Source: Streptococcus cristatus
GTDB lineage: Bacteria; Bacillota; Bacilli; Lactobacillales; Streptococcaceae
DNA length: 33,164 bases
Direction: 5' to 3'
NCBI RefSeq assembly: GCF_008369405.1
Contig: NZ_VSJJ01000010.1
Location: 43,555 to 76,718, forward strand
Shown here in pieces: positions 15,724-23,810 of this stretch; position 1 is the stretch's first letter, and every line of letters starts with the position of its first letter. The translations under genes and the position numbers were made by a program. Below the pieces are notes generated by a model that had not been told where the DNA came from, did no database searches, and was given only the letters and a program-made list of their open reading frames with translations.

Positions 15724-17507
15724 AAATTTTCCCCCTTTATTGTTTTAAATGTAGGTTGTTTAACTAATTGAATGCATTCTTTATATTCCCCTTCCGTTTC
15801 AAAAATGATAATGCGGTTACTTCCTTCTTTCAGAAGGCTATGCGGAATATAAAGCGATAAGGTTGGTCCGACATTCCAGAAACGGCCGATATTGACGCCA
15901 TTTACAAAGGCAACGCCCTTCCCAAAACCGGACAAATCTAAATATGTGTCTTTAAGCGCTTTCATTTCGAAGTCAAAAGCATAGAAAGCCGGCTGCTGGG
16001 GCTGCCATCCTTTTGAAAAATCGATGTTTTCTGTGTTTTCAAAAGAAAGTGGATACTGCTGCCAATTCAGCAAGAAGTGCAAATCCTTGCAAACACCCGT
16101 CCGAATCCCTTTTCGCTGTGTATCTGCCAAGAACTTATGCCCGTAGTTGACCCGCCCCATGTTTTCCATGAGGATATCAATACAGTGGGTGGCTTTCTTT
16201 TCCCCAGCAACAAAGATATCTTGACCAATCTCTGCTTGATACTGGGTTGCCATAAGCTTGCCGTCCACAAAGAGCTGCATCCGGTCTCGCCCGTCAATCA
16301 CCCGAATTTTTTCCTCATCCGCATCCCAGCTGGCTTCTGTACGGTAAAGCAAGTAGCCATAGTTCTGCCCCAAATCCTCCATTTTGACAGGATAGAGACT
16401 CTTCACTGGCTGGGCCAAATCAGGCAATGTCTCAAACAAACTCACCTTCTCACTCAGAGCAATGTCTCTCAATTCAAAAGATTCTTTTGTGAGCGGTTTC
16501 ATTTGTAGGTACTCAGGGTAGTAGGTCTCCATCATTTTTTGCACTGCAAAATATTTCGGAGTTGGATTTCCCTGTTCATCGAGCAGGGCATCATAATCAT
16601 ACGAAGTCACCTGTGGTAAATCCGTCACCCCTCTGGCCGAGCAGCCATTCATGAAACCAAAATTGGTACCGCCATGAAACATATAGAGGTTGATAGAGCC
16701 TTGTTTTAGAACCTCATGGACAGCTTGAGCCAGTTCCTCAGGATCCCTTTTGATAATTGGCTCTTTCCAACGATTAAACCAACCATCCCAAAACTCCATA
16801 CACATGAGTGGCCATTTTTTGCCATGCTCATCAAAGAATTCCTGCATCTGGGCAAAATTATAATCTGCCTTGGAGCCGAAATTTCCTGTAACAAATAAAT
16901 CTTCCTCAATCAGCGTGCCAGCTTTCAGCGTCGCCCGCCAAGGACCATCCGATGTAAAGAGCGGGCAATCAAGACCTCGATCCAACATCATCTGCCGAAT
17001 CACTCTCAGGTAGTCTTTATCCTCCCCGTAAGAGCCATATTCATTTTCCACTTGCATCATGAGGATATTCCCACCCTTGTCCAAGAGCCTTGGAACCAAC
17101 CGAGGAAGCAACTCATCATAGTAGTCTGCAACAGCTTGGAGATAGCTGGCATCAGAAGAGCGGATTCTCATATCCTCATTCAAGAGCCAGGCTGGTATTC
17201 CGCCAAATTCCCATTCCGCACAGATAAAGGGCGAAGGGCGAACGATGGCATATAAACCTAAATCCTGAGCCGTCTGAAGAAACTTCTCAATATCTAAAAT
17301 CCCCTGAAAATCAAACTCTCCTTTTTTAGGCTCGTGCATATTCCAAGGAACATAGGTCTCAACTGTATTGAAGCCTAGAGCTTTCAGATTGTAGAGTGAG
17401 TGATACCAGTCTTCCGGCTGAATCCGAAAGTAGTGAATCGCTCCCGACAAAATCTTAAACTCTTGACCATCCAAGTAGAAAGAAGAGCCTATTTCAAATC
17501 TCTTCAT
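15720..17507 (-). CDS. bgaC: GH35 beta-galactosidase BgaC
   Basis: A 595-residue glycoside hydrolase of family 35. The acid/base is Glu156 in MMQVENEYGSYG and the nucleophile is Glu238 in MCMEFWDGWFNRW, each by alignment with the family pattern. N-terminal family marks are SGAIHYFRIQPEDW and VETYVPWNMHEP. The C-terminal third holds the beta-rich jelly-roll domains, with GRFWNVGPTLSLYIP. There is no signal peptide, as in pneumococcal BgaC, which prefers terminal Gal-beta-1,3-GlcNAc (literature, recalled). It is the first gene of the PTS operon and overlaps EIIB by 4 bases. Upstream are a consensus promoter, a cre site and the divergent regulator gene. Confidence 0.94.
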   Translation of the reverse strand: MKRFEIGSSFYLDGQEFKILSGAIHYFRIQPEDWYHSLYNLKALGFNTVETYVPWNMHEPKKGEFDFQGILDIEKFLQTAQDLGLYAIVRPSPFICAEWEFGGIPAWLLNEDMRIRSSDASYLQAVADYYDELLPRLVPRLLDKGGNILMMQVENEYGSYGEDKDYLRVIRQMMLDRGLDCPLFTSDGPWRATLKAGTLIEEDLFVTGNFGSKADYNFAQMQEFFDEHGKKWPLMCMEFWDGWFNRWKEPIIKRDPEELAQAVHEVLKQGSINLYMFHGGTNFGFMNGCSARGVTDLPQVTSYDYDALLDEQGNPTPKYFAVQKMMETYYPEYLQMKPLTKESFELRDIALSEKVSLFETLPDLAQPVKSLYPVKMEDLGQNYGYLLYRTEASWDADEEKIRVIDGRDRMQLFVDGKLMATQYQAEIGQDIFVAGEKKATHCIDILMENMGRVNYGHKFLADTQRKGIRTGVCKDLHFLLNWQQYPLSFENTENIDFSKGWQPQQPAFYAFDFEMKALKDTYLDLSGFGKGVAFVNGVNIGRFWNVGPTLSLYIPHSLLKEGSNRIIIFETEGEYKECIQLVKQPTFKTIKGENL

Positions 17508-17527
17508 CTCCCCATTCCTCCTAGATT

Positions 17528-17541
17528 TAAAACGCTTTCAT
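17528..17541 (-). promoter_or_regulatory. cre-like site in the bgaC leader
   Basis: Minus strand: ATGAAAGCGTTTTA, close to the cre consensus. It lies just after the predicted transcription start, where bound CcpA would block elongation or clearance. This fits glucose repression of a glycan operon. Confidence 0.65.
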
Positions 17542-17546
17542 TTCTT

Positions 17547-17558
17547 ATTAATATTAAT
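17547..17558. promoter_or_regulatory. Palindrome over the bgaC -10 box, possible BgaR operator
   Basis: ATTAATATTAAT is a perfect 12-bp palindrome that overlaps the bgaC -10 box by 3 bases. A repressor bound here would block the promoter. It is AT-rich and could arise by chance; the true BgaR operator is not known to me. Confidence 0.35.
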
Positions 17559-17584
17559 ATAATAAACTTTTACATAAATGTCAA
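17556..17584 (-). promoter_or_regulatory. Promoter of the bgaC-PTS-agaS-galM operon
   Basis: Minus strand: -35 TTGACA (17584-17579), 17-base spacer, -10 TATATT (17561-17556). It lies in the 140-base divergent region shared with the GntR regulator. GGAGG lies 8 bases before the bgaC ATG. Confidence 0.85.
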
Positions 17585-17601
17585 CATTTTTTTAAAAAAT
17601 A

Positions 17602-17610
17602 TGTTAAAAT
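17602..17610 (+). promoter_or_regulatory. Probable extended -10 promoter of the GntR regulator
   Basis: TGTTAAAAT on the plus strand is a TG-extended -10 box (TAAAAT) 37 bases before the ATG at 17648. No good -35 box was found. Confidence 0.45.
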
Positions 17611-17647
17611 CAATATAGAGAGGGATAAAAAAAGAGAGGTGAGCACA

Positions 17648-18364
17648 ATGGCTATTCCTAAATATCAACAAATCAAAGATGATTTGAAACAACAAATCAT
17701 TTCTGGTAACTTTGAAAACGGTGATAGATTCTACACAGAAGCTGAATTAATCAAGATGTTCAACGTTAGTTCCATCACCGTTGTCCGCGCTTTGAACGAA
17801 CTTGCGAATGATGGCTACATCATCCGTCAGCAAGGGAAGGGAACTTTTGTTTCACGCGCAAGAAAACACAAGCGTGTGGAATTCTCTGATATCGAAACTT
17901 TCCCTATCCAAAAGGATAAGGTGACTGTTCTGTCTATCGAACGTGGAAATGAATTGAGGATCTTGGAAAAACTAGAACTAACTCCGTCCCAGTTCTACTA
18001 CAAGATTGACCGTATCAGAAGGACAGGCGATAAAGTCTATATCTATCACCAAACCTACATTCCTGAACAGTACATCAATCCAAACTATCCAGATTTGGAC
18101 TACTACAGCTCGATCTACAATCGCTTCAAGACGGATTATCACATCCACATGAATGATGAGTATTTCGAAGAAACCAACGAAATCGTCTTTCCAACGCCAA
18201 AAGACATTGCCAAGACTTTAGAAATCGATCCAAACTTCCCAACTGTGCATCAAGTCAAGATCACAAAACTGGAAAATACTGGACAAATCCTAGAGTACAG
18301 CGAAACCTACAAGCGTGGCGATTTCTTTAAAATTAAATTTATTTCTTCTAGTCGCGATCATTAA
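17648..18364 (+). CDS. bgaR: GntR/HutC-family regulator of the bgaC operon
   Basis: This 238-residue transcription factor has an N-terminal winged helix-turn-helix of GntR type: MAIPKYQQIKDDLKQQIISG, then DRFYTEAELIKMFNVSSITVVRALNELANDGYIIRQQGKGTFV. The C-terminal part is a UTRA ligand-binding domain (HutC subfamily), roughly residues 90-235. It is divergent from bgaC, so it most likely controls that operon in response to a phosphorylated sugar. A GTG at 17639 is in frame, but it is part of the AGAGGTGAG ribosome site; the ATG at 17648 is the start. A terminator follows at 18368. Confidence 0.88.
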   Translation: MAIPKYQQIKDDLKQQIISGNFENGDRFYTEAELIKMFNVSSITVVRALNELANDGYIIRQQGKGTFVSRARKHKRVEFSDIETFPIQKDKVTVLSIERGNELRILEKLELTPSQFYYKIDRIRRTGDKVYIYHQTYIPEQYINPNYPDLDYYSSIYNRFKTDYHIHMNDEYFEETNEIVFPTPKDIAKTLEIDPNFPTVHQVKITKLENTGQILEYSETYKRGDFFKIKFISSSRDH

Positions 18365-18367
18365 TCT

Positions 18368-18401
18368 GAAAAACGATGGTTCTCATGAGCTGTCGTTTTT
18401 C
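18368..18401 (+). terminator. Terminator of the GntR regulator gene
   Basis: GAAAAACGA and TCGTTTTTC close a stem whose loop contains the small palindrome CTCATGAG. The 3' arm itself supplies the T-run. Confidence 0.7.
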
Positions 18402-18600
18402 ATTTCCTGACCAACTAGCCTATCATTATTATAAACCTATCTATACCAATTTGCAAGGCATTTGAACGATTTTTGTTCAATAAAAATCAAAAAATGACAG
18501 AAAATAAACAGAATTTTTTAATTTCGTATATTTTTTAAGTATTCTAGGACTGAAAACCAACAAAAACGAAACTTTTATAATACATTCGAGAATAATAAAA
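18402..18600. other. AT-rich spacer between convergent bgaR and purB
   Basis: No gene was found. A hairpin TTGAAC (18462-18467) with GTTCAA (18475-18480) is present, and TATAAT occurs near 18577 without a matching -35 box. A repeat copy follows directly. Confidence 0.4.
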
Positions 18601-18779
18601 ATGAGAGTGGGACAGAAGTCCCAGCCTCTCAATTGTCTTTGGATTGTCGAGCAAGACGCAGTGGTTGAGTGGGCTCTACTACGCTGATTTCATCAGCTTT
18701 TACAGCCCTACTCAACTGTGCGGAGGTGGGACGACGAAATCGAATTCTAACGAATTACCGATTTCTGTCCCACTCTCAT
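18601..18779. repeat. Structured intergenic repeat, copy B (best preserved)
   Basis: This 179-bp copy has perfect 17-bp inverted ends: ATGAGAGTGGGACAGAA at 18601-18617 and its complement at 18763-18779. The first internal hairpin has GTTGAGTGGGCT (18664-18675) against AGCCC-T-ACTCAAC (18704-18716), capped by GCTGAT/ATCAGC (18683-18697). The second has GTGGGAC (18726-18732) and GAAATCG (18736-18742) against CGATTTC (18759-18765) and GTCCCAC (18767-18773). It has no coding capacity and lies between convergent genes. Confidence 0.9.
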
Positions 18780-18789
18780 CTTTTTTTGT

Positions 18790-20085
18790 TTAATCTAAGC
18801 CTAGACGCTTGAAGATTTCATCCACGCGCTTGGTATAGTAAGTCGGGTTGAAGATTTCATCAATTTCTTCTTGAGTGAGGCGTGATGTTACTTCTGGATC
18901 TGCTTCGAGGAGCGGTTTGAAGTCTACTTGATTGTCCCAAGACTGGGCAGTCTTTGGCTGTACCAAGTCATAAGCCTGCTCACGCGTCATGCCTTTTTCA
19001 ATCAAGGTCAACATCGCACGTTGGCTAAAGATAAGACCGAAAGTTGAGTTCATGTTGCGGATCATGTTTTCTGGAAAGACGGTTAGGTTCTTAACGATAT
19101 TTCCAAAACGGTTGAGCATATAGTCAATCAAGATGGTTGTATCTGGCGTGATAATCCGCTCTGCTGATGAGTGAGAGATGTCACGTTCGTGCCAGAGAGC
19201 CACGTTTTCATAAGCTGTCACCATGTGACCACGGATGACACGTGCAAGACCTGTCATGTTTTCAGAACCGATAGGGTTGCGTTTGTGAGGCATTGCTGAA
19301 GAACCTTTTTGCCCCTTGGCAAAGAACTCTTCGACTTCGCGCTGCTCAGACTTTTGCAGACCACGGATTTCCGTCGCCATACGCTCAATAGACGTCGCAA
19401 TCAAGGCCAAAGCAGAGAAATATTCAGCGTGGAGGTCACGCGGCAAGACTTGGGTCGAAATCTCCTGCGGACGGATGCCTAATTTCTCACAGACATAGCT
19501 TTCCACAAATGGCGGAATGTTGGCAAAGTTCCCAACCGCACCAGAAATTTTCCCAGCTTCCACACCAGTAGCTGCATGCTCGAAACGCTCGATATTTCGC
19601 TTCATTTCGCTGTACCAGGTCGCAAGCTTGAGACCGAAAGTCGTCGGCTCCGCATGCACCCCGTGGGTCCGTCCCATCATGATGGTGAACTTGTGCTCCC
19701 GCGCCCGCTCCGCAATGATGTCAGTGAAGCGACGCAGATCCTCACGGATGATGTCATTGGCCTGCTTGTAGAGGTAGCCGTAGGCAGTATCCACCACATC
19801 GGTCGAGGTCAGGCCATAGTGCACCCACTTGCGCTCCTCACCCAGCGTCTCAGAAACCGCCCGCGTGAAAGCCACCACATCGTGGCGCGTCTCCTGCTCA
19901 ATCTCCAAGATGCGATCAATGTCAAAGCCAGCCTTCTCACGAATCAAGGCCACATCTTCCTTGGGAATCTCACCCAACTCAGCCCAGGCCTCATCAGCCA
20001 AGATTTCCACCTCCAGCCAAGCCTTGTACTTGTTTTCCTCAGTCCAAATGTTCGCCATTTCGGGGCGGCTATATCTTTCAATCAT
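18790..20085 (-). CDS. purB: Adenylosuccinate lyase
   Basis: The enzyme has 431 residues and acts twice in purine synthesis: splitting SAICAR to AICAR, and adenylosuccinate to AMP, each with release of fumarate. The fumarase/lyase superfamily signature [15 protein letters not shown] is present near residues 260-275, with the catalytic serine region. Other marks are [14 protein letters not shown], carrying the catalytic His, and [19 protein letters not shown] lies 9 bases before the ATG. The gene is separated from purK by three hypothetical genes, so it probably has its own promoter, which I could not place with certainty in the AT-rich 20086-20224 gap. Confidence 0.97.
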   Translation of the reverse strand: MIERYSRPEMANIWTEENKYKAWLEVEILADEAWAELGEIPKEDVALIREKAGFDIDRILEIEQETRHDVVAFTRAVSETLGEERKWVHYGLTSTDVVDTAYGYLYKQANDIIREDLRRFTDIIAERAREHKFTIMMGRTHGVHAEPTTFGLKLATWYSEMKRNIERFEHAATGVEAGKISGAVGNFANIPPFVESYVCEKLGIRPQEISTQVLPRDLHAEYFSALALIATSIERMATEIRGLQKSEQREVEEFFAKGQKGSSAMPHKRNPIGSENMTGLARVIRGHMVTAYENVALWHERDISHSSAERIITPDTTILIDYMLNRFGNIVKNLTVFPENMIRNMNSTFGLIFSQRAMLTLIEKGMTREQAYDLVQPKTAQSWDNQVDFKPLLEADPEVTSRLTQEEIDEIFNPTYYTKRVDEIFKRLGLD

Positions 20086-20224
20086 GTTTAATTTTCCTTT
20101 CTTTTTATTTTATCAAGAGGCAAAATGCTTTTATCCTGAACTTAATTTTCAGAAACTCTCTTTTCTTAACTTTTTATTCTTTTATTTTCTTATATTTATT
20201 TGTAATCTTAGAGAATTTGGTGTT

Positions 20225-21391
20225 CTAAAATTGACAGGAGTATTCCTCATCCTCTTCTTCACTATTTAATTCATTAGGAGTATTTGGTAAATCTAGATGT
20301 CCAATAGTATCAGATATCCCTTGAATCGACTTTAATACCCTAGAATCTATTTTAGGCACTTGAATCTTATTGAATGCTGCTACCATGGATTTTAATCCAA
20401 CATTAAGATTAACATTGTTAGCGTAAAAACTATCCATTGCTGGTTTAATCCCTTCTGATACTATTTTTACTAAATCAACTAAAAGTTCTTGATTGGAAAT
20501 ATCATTGACAAGTTTTCTAGTTGCTTCAAAATCCCACTTCTGAAGCATATTATTCTCAAGTATTTCTAATTCCATACTCACATCCGATAACAACGAATCT
20601 ATTTTTTGGTAACGTTTGTAAGATATCATGTGAAAGTGCATAACATCATTTCTATACTCTCTAATTTTATCATAGTTGTTTTTAAGTATATCTTTCCCCT
20701 CATTATTGGTAAAACGCACAAAATGTCTTTCCCAAACAGTAATTGGTAGCGCAGTGTTTATCAATTTTTTCAGATCGTGATTACTTTTATTTTCAAAATT
20801 TTTAAAATGAATTGATAAGCTATTAATTTGATTTAAATTTAATTCGAAGATTAAAGTATGAAGTTCAGCCATTTGTAGATTTTCAATATATTGCATTGTA
20901 TGAATTTTTGATAAATCTATTCTATTATTAGTCTCTTTCTTAATAATTTCTATAATATTTTCATCTTCCAATGGAGACAAAGCTAATACAAAAATTTTTC
21001 GTAAAATCGATTCATATCTTTGAAATTTAGGATAGAGCCTTTGTGAAAAATAAGTGGATAGATTATTAGATAGAACTGAATATTTTAAGTGATTTTTTCC
21101 TAGAAATTCAGTGAACTTTGAAAATAGACGCCCAAACTTTTTTGCTGAATTAAATTTATCCTTACTATACTCATAAATAAGTGAAATTTTGACTATCCCA
21201 CTCGGTATTTGTTGTGTAATTACGGTAAAGTCATTACCTTCAAAAGAACATTTATATTTAGATAAATTATTCTTCTTAACTAATTTATCTATGTTGTCGG
21301 AAATAACATCTATTATTTCCGAACTAAGAAATAGTTCACCAAGTTTAGTTATACTAATATTTTTAGTTAATAATTCCACCTCAAATTTCAT
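20225..21391 (-). CDS. Unknown AT-rich gene with a HEPN-type RNxxxH motif, candidate ribonuclease / defence protein
   Basis: I do not recognise the full-length family of this 388-residue protein. In its middle is R247-N-D-V-M-H252, the R-x4-H motif of HEPN ribonucleases, inside a helical stretch (NYDKIREYRNDVMHFHMISYK in part). An earlier helix, FQRYESILRKIFVLAL near residues 123-138, resembles the first HEPN helix with its E--R pair. The first 110 residues look like an alpha/beta domain and the tail is acidic (NSEEEDEEYSCQF). Three 60-base lines counted by eye (20761, 20941, 21241) have 12-13 G+C each, far below the flanking pur genes, which suggests gene transfer. HEPN proteins commonly act in abortive infection and toxin systems. 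AGAGGA precedes the ATG. Function is inferred from one motif. Confidence 0.65.
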   Translation of the reverse strand: MKFEVELLTKNISITKLGELFLSSEIIDVISDNIDKLVKKNNLSKYKCSFEGNDFTVITQQIPSGIVKISLIYEYSKDKFNSAKKFGRLFSKFTEFLGKNHLKYSVLSNNLSTYFSQRLYPKFQRYESILRKIFVLALSPLEDENIIEIIKKETNNRIDLSKIHTMQYIENLQMAELHTLIFELNLNQINSLSIHFKNFENKSNHDLKKLINTALPITVWERHFVRFTNNEGKDILKNNYDKIREYRNDVMHFHMISYKRYQKIDSLLSDVSMELEILENNMLQKWDFEATRKLVNDISNQELLVDLVKIVSEGIKPAMDSFYANNVNLNVGLKSMVAAFNKIQVPKIDSRVLKSIQGISDTIGHLDLPNTPNELNSEEEDEEYSCQF

Positions 21392-21415
21392 ATGTATCCT
21401 CTAAAATTTTACTTC

Positions 21416-21643
21416 TCACTCAAACTCTTCTTTCCCAATCCAAACAGATGGATAGTGATCTAGTGTATTCAAGTCCGTTTCCGTCGGCAAATCATAAATT
21501 GCTAAATAGTTTTCGGGGTATTGAGCAACTAGCTCTTCATATTTGGCTTTCACTTTTTCGTGATTGCTACTAGCATACAAGACTTCTACAACAGCTCCAG
21601 CCTTATCCTTTTCAACAAAAGCATTAACGATGATTTGAATCAT
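21416..21643 (-). CDS. Small conserved hypothetical protein
   Basis: The product has 75 residues, beginning MIQIIVNAFVEKDKAGAVVEVLYAS and ending YPSVWIGKEEFE. It appears to be a small alpha/beta protein without membrane segments. TGGAGA lies before the ATG. I recall similar short proteins beside purK/purB in other streptococci, but have no function for it. Base composition is ordinary, unlike the HEPN gene that follows 24 bases later, so it is probably a resident gene rather than part of the AT-rich insertion. Confidence 0.7.
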   Translation of the reverse strand: MIQIIVNAFVEKDKAGAVVEVLYASSNHEKVKAKYEELVAQYPENYLAIYDLPTETDLNTLDHYPSVWIGKEEFE

Positions 21644-21662
21644 AGATTTTCTCCATTAAATT

Positions 21663-21929
21663 CTAAAAATTTTCTTCTTCCTCAGAATCTTCGTAAACAC
21701 AAAATTCAATCGAAAGTTTTATAGGGCGACTTGTTAATCCAAAACTCTCTATATAATCATAGACCTCATCATCATCGCGCGTATGCTCTATAACTAGCTG
21801 ATTATTTCTTATCTCTACAATATGAATACCTTCTGCATCCGGAATTTCTGGAATGACTACATCATCCGCATAAGTAAATGTCAGAGTAGTAATATCATCT
21901 TCAAATACATCATCAAATTCTTCTATCAT
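21663..21929 (-). CDS. Small, very acidic hypothetical protein
   Basis: This 88-residue protein is unusually acidic: about 27 Asp/Glu residues, including IEEFDDVFEDD at the start and EDSEEEENF at the end. It looks like a small beta-rich domain. No family is recognised. A TTG at 21941 would add four residues, but AAGGGA touches that codon; the ATG at 21929 is 12 bases from AAGGGA and is preferred with reserve. It lies 19 bases before the 75-residue gene and is probably co-transcribed. Very acidic small proteins can be antitoxins or DNA mimics, but nothing here shows that. Confidence 0.6.
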   Translation of the reverse strand: MIEEFDDVFEDDITTLTFTYADDVVIPEIPDAEGIHIVEIRNNQLVIEHTRDDDEVYDYIESFGLTSRPIKLSIEFCVYEDSEEEENF

Positions 21930-21950
21930 TTTAAAAATCAATCCCTTCTA

Positions 21951-22059
21951 GCAGTAGTTGACTGACTTCTCTTGCTGACTTTATCAGCTACGACAAGCCT
22001 AGTCAACTTTGCAGGGGTAAGACAACGGACCTTATAACTGGGGTCCTGTCTTACTCCCC
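21951..22059. repeat. Structured intergenic repeat, diverged short copy D
   Basis: The sequence differs widely from copies A-C but keeps the order of parts. AGTTGACT (21956-21963) pairs with AGTCAACT (22001-22008) around GCTGA/TCAGC (21974-21988). A second hairpin has arms at 22014-22031 and 22042-22059, including TAAGACA/TGTCTTA, GGACC/GGTCC and GGGG/CCCC. Its end encodes the last PurK codons and stop (22051-22053). The second hairpin may act as the purK 3' structure. On the minus strand TTGACT, 17 bases and TAAAGT inside the element could drive the 88-residue gene. Confidence 0.65.
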
Positions 22060-23130
22060 AAATTCAACCACACTATCCGGCGCATCACTAAACAAAGTCA
22101 CATGTCCCATCTTGCGGTTGTGCTTCGCTTCTATTTTACCATACATGTGGAGGTGGGCGCTTGGATTTTCTGTCACATATTGTTCAGCGGTCTCGACATG
22201 CTGGCCGAGAACATTGAGCATAACGGCTGGCGCATGCAGATGGATAGCTGGCAATGGTGCTCCCAGAACACCTAAAATGTGGGTATCAAACTGGGAGAAG
22301 TCGCAGGCTTCAATCGAATAGTGACCAGAGTTGTGAGGGCGGGGGGCAATCTCATTGACAATGATATCATCAGCTGTCGCAAACATTTCCACACAAAGGG
22401 TTCCAGACAGGTTCAACTGTTCAGCGATTCGCACTGCCATAGCTTTAGCCTTGTCAGCTAGACTTTCTGAAATGCGAGCAGGCACAATGGTTTTAGACAG
22501 GATGTTGTTGCGGTGGATATTTTCCTGAACTGGGAAAACTGTTACATCCTTGCCATTTCCGGACACGATGACAGAAATTTCAAGGTCAAAGTGGACGAAT
22601 TCTTCCAAGACACAGGCTGCTGAATCAGCTAGTGTACAGGCTTCCTCCAAGTCTTCTGCCGAGCGAATAACCTTTTGCCCATGTCCATCGTAGCCACCTG
22701 TCGCAGTCTTGAGAACATAGTTTTTCGACAGGTCAATATCTGCTAAATCTTGGCTAGAAGTCACGACCTTGTAGGGTGCCACGGTGACTTGGGCCTTGTT
22801 TGAGAGAAAGTCCTTTTCAAAGATCCGATTTTGAGAAATGCGGAGCAGGTCCGTTCCTTGAGGGAGCTGACCATCCTTGGTAACAGCATCCAAACCGTCC
22901 GCATCGACATTTTCAAACTCATAAGTGAGGACATCGCAACGCTCAGCCAGCTGACTCAGGGCGTCTACGTCATTATAAGGCGCGATGATGATTTCCGCCA
23001 CGCGAGAGGCTGGGCAATCCGCCGCAGGATCCAGCGCGATGACCTTATGACCCATGTAGATAGCAGAAATAGCCATCATCTGACCCAGCTGACCGCCGCC
23101 GATAATTCCGATTGTTTTAGATGAGCTCAT
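22051..23130 (-). CDS. purK: N5-carboxyaminoimidazole ribonucleotide synthase
   Basis: This 359-residue ATP-grasp enzyme makes N5-CAIR from AIR, bicarbonate and ATP in purine synthesis. It begins [19 protein letters not shown] with the nucleotide-fold glycines. ATP-grasp marks are [36 protein letters not shown] and [13 protein letters not shown]. An upstream extension to 23169 lacks a ribosome site; ATG 23130 follows GAGGAG by 8 bases and overlaps the end of purE by 14 bases, a typical purEK arrangement. Its last codons fall inside repeat copy D. Confidence 0.96.
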   Translation of the reverse strand: MSSSKTIGIIGGGQLGQMMAISAIYMGHKVIALDPAADCPASRVAEIIIAPYNDVDALSQLAERCDVLTYEFENVDADGLDAVTKDGQLPQGTDLLRISQNRIFEKDFLSNKAQVTVAPYKVVTSSQDLADIDLSKNYVLKTATGGYDGHGQKVIRSAEDLEEACTLADSAACVLEEFVHFDLEISVIVSGNGKDVTVFPVQENIHRNNILSKTIVPARISESLADKAKAMAVRIAEQLNLSGTLCVEMFATADDIIVNEIAPRPHNSGHYSIEACDFSQFDTHILGVLGAPLPAIHLHAPAVMLNVLGQHVETAEQYVTENPSAHLHMYGKIEAKHNRKMGHVTLFSDAPDSVVEFGE

Positions 23131-23605
23131 TGCTAGACTCCTCAGCGATTTTTCCTTGTTCTTCAGCAAAATCTGCTAGCGCTACTGCCAGGTCTTGGTC
23201 TTCAATGGCCAAGATCCGAAGAGCAGTCAGAGCCGCATTTGTCGCTCCTGCTTCCCCAATAGCCATAGTTGCCACAGGTACACCGCCCGGCATCTGCACA
23301 ATCGAATAAAGAGAGTCCAGACCACTGAGCGCGCGTGATTTGACCGGTACGCCGATGACAGGCAGGGTGGTTTTAGCCGCTACCATACCTGGCAAATGGG
23401 CGGCACCACCAGCACCTGCGATGATGACCTTGATACCACGACTGCGAGCTTCTTCCGCATGTTGAAACATGAGGTCGGGTGTACGGTGGGCAGAGACGAC
23501 TTTCTTTTCGTAGGCTACACCGAAGCGATCTAAAATTTCAGCTGTTTTTTGCATGGTAGCCCAGTCGGATTTGGAGCCCATGATGATGGAAATAATTGGT
23601 TTCAT
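23117..23605 (-). CDS. purE: N5-carboxyaminoimidazole ribonucleotide mutase
   Basis: This 162-residue protein is the class I PurE that converts N5-CAIR to CAIR, the product of PurK. Family marks are [14 protein letters not shown] with the substrate-binding loop, VVSAHRTPD with the catalytic His, and [14 protein letters not shown]. The frame extends to TTG 23617, but [15 protein letters not shown] at 23605 matches family length. No good Shine-Dalgarno is visible before this ATG, and the 205-base spacer upstream is full of hairpins, so translation may be controlled there. Confidence 0.96.
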   Translation of the reverse strand: MKPIISIIMGSKSDWATMQKTAEILDRFGVAYEKKVVSAHRTPDLMFQHAEEARSRGIKVIIAGAGGAAHLPGMVAAKTTLPVIGVPVKSRALSGLDSLYSIVQMPGGVPVATMAIGEAGATNAALTALRILAIEDQDLAVALADFAEEQGKIAEESSNELI

Positions 23606-23810
23606 ATTAAGATACAAAGGGACGATTCGCTTGCGAAAAATCCCGTAGAAAAATAGGAAAACTAACGACGACGTTACGTCTAGGCAGTTTTATCTTTTTT
23701 CCTAGGGATTTAGTCCCGTGTTCAGTTAGGAAGACTAACTGAATACTCCTTTCATACAGTTTTTTATTGCGACCATTATCGTATTTGGCGACTGCGTCGC
23801 TTTTACACTC
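23606..23810. other. Highly structured spacer between purD and purE
   Basis: Five or more small inverted repeats follow each other: TTCGC/GCGAA (23626-23637), AAAACT/AGTTTT (23658-23691), GGGA/TCCC (23705-23717), TTCAGTTAG/CTAACTGAA (23721-23743) and GCGAC/GTCGC in the run before 23805. No gene is visible beyond a six-codon frame. It may be a mobile small repeat or a leader RNA. It does not match the A-D repeat family. Confidence 0.5.

Noticed and set aside
17639..17647. GTG start for bgaR three codons upstream
   Set aside because: The GTG is part of the ribosome-binding sequence AGAGGTGAG of the ATG at 17648.
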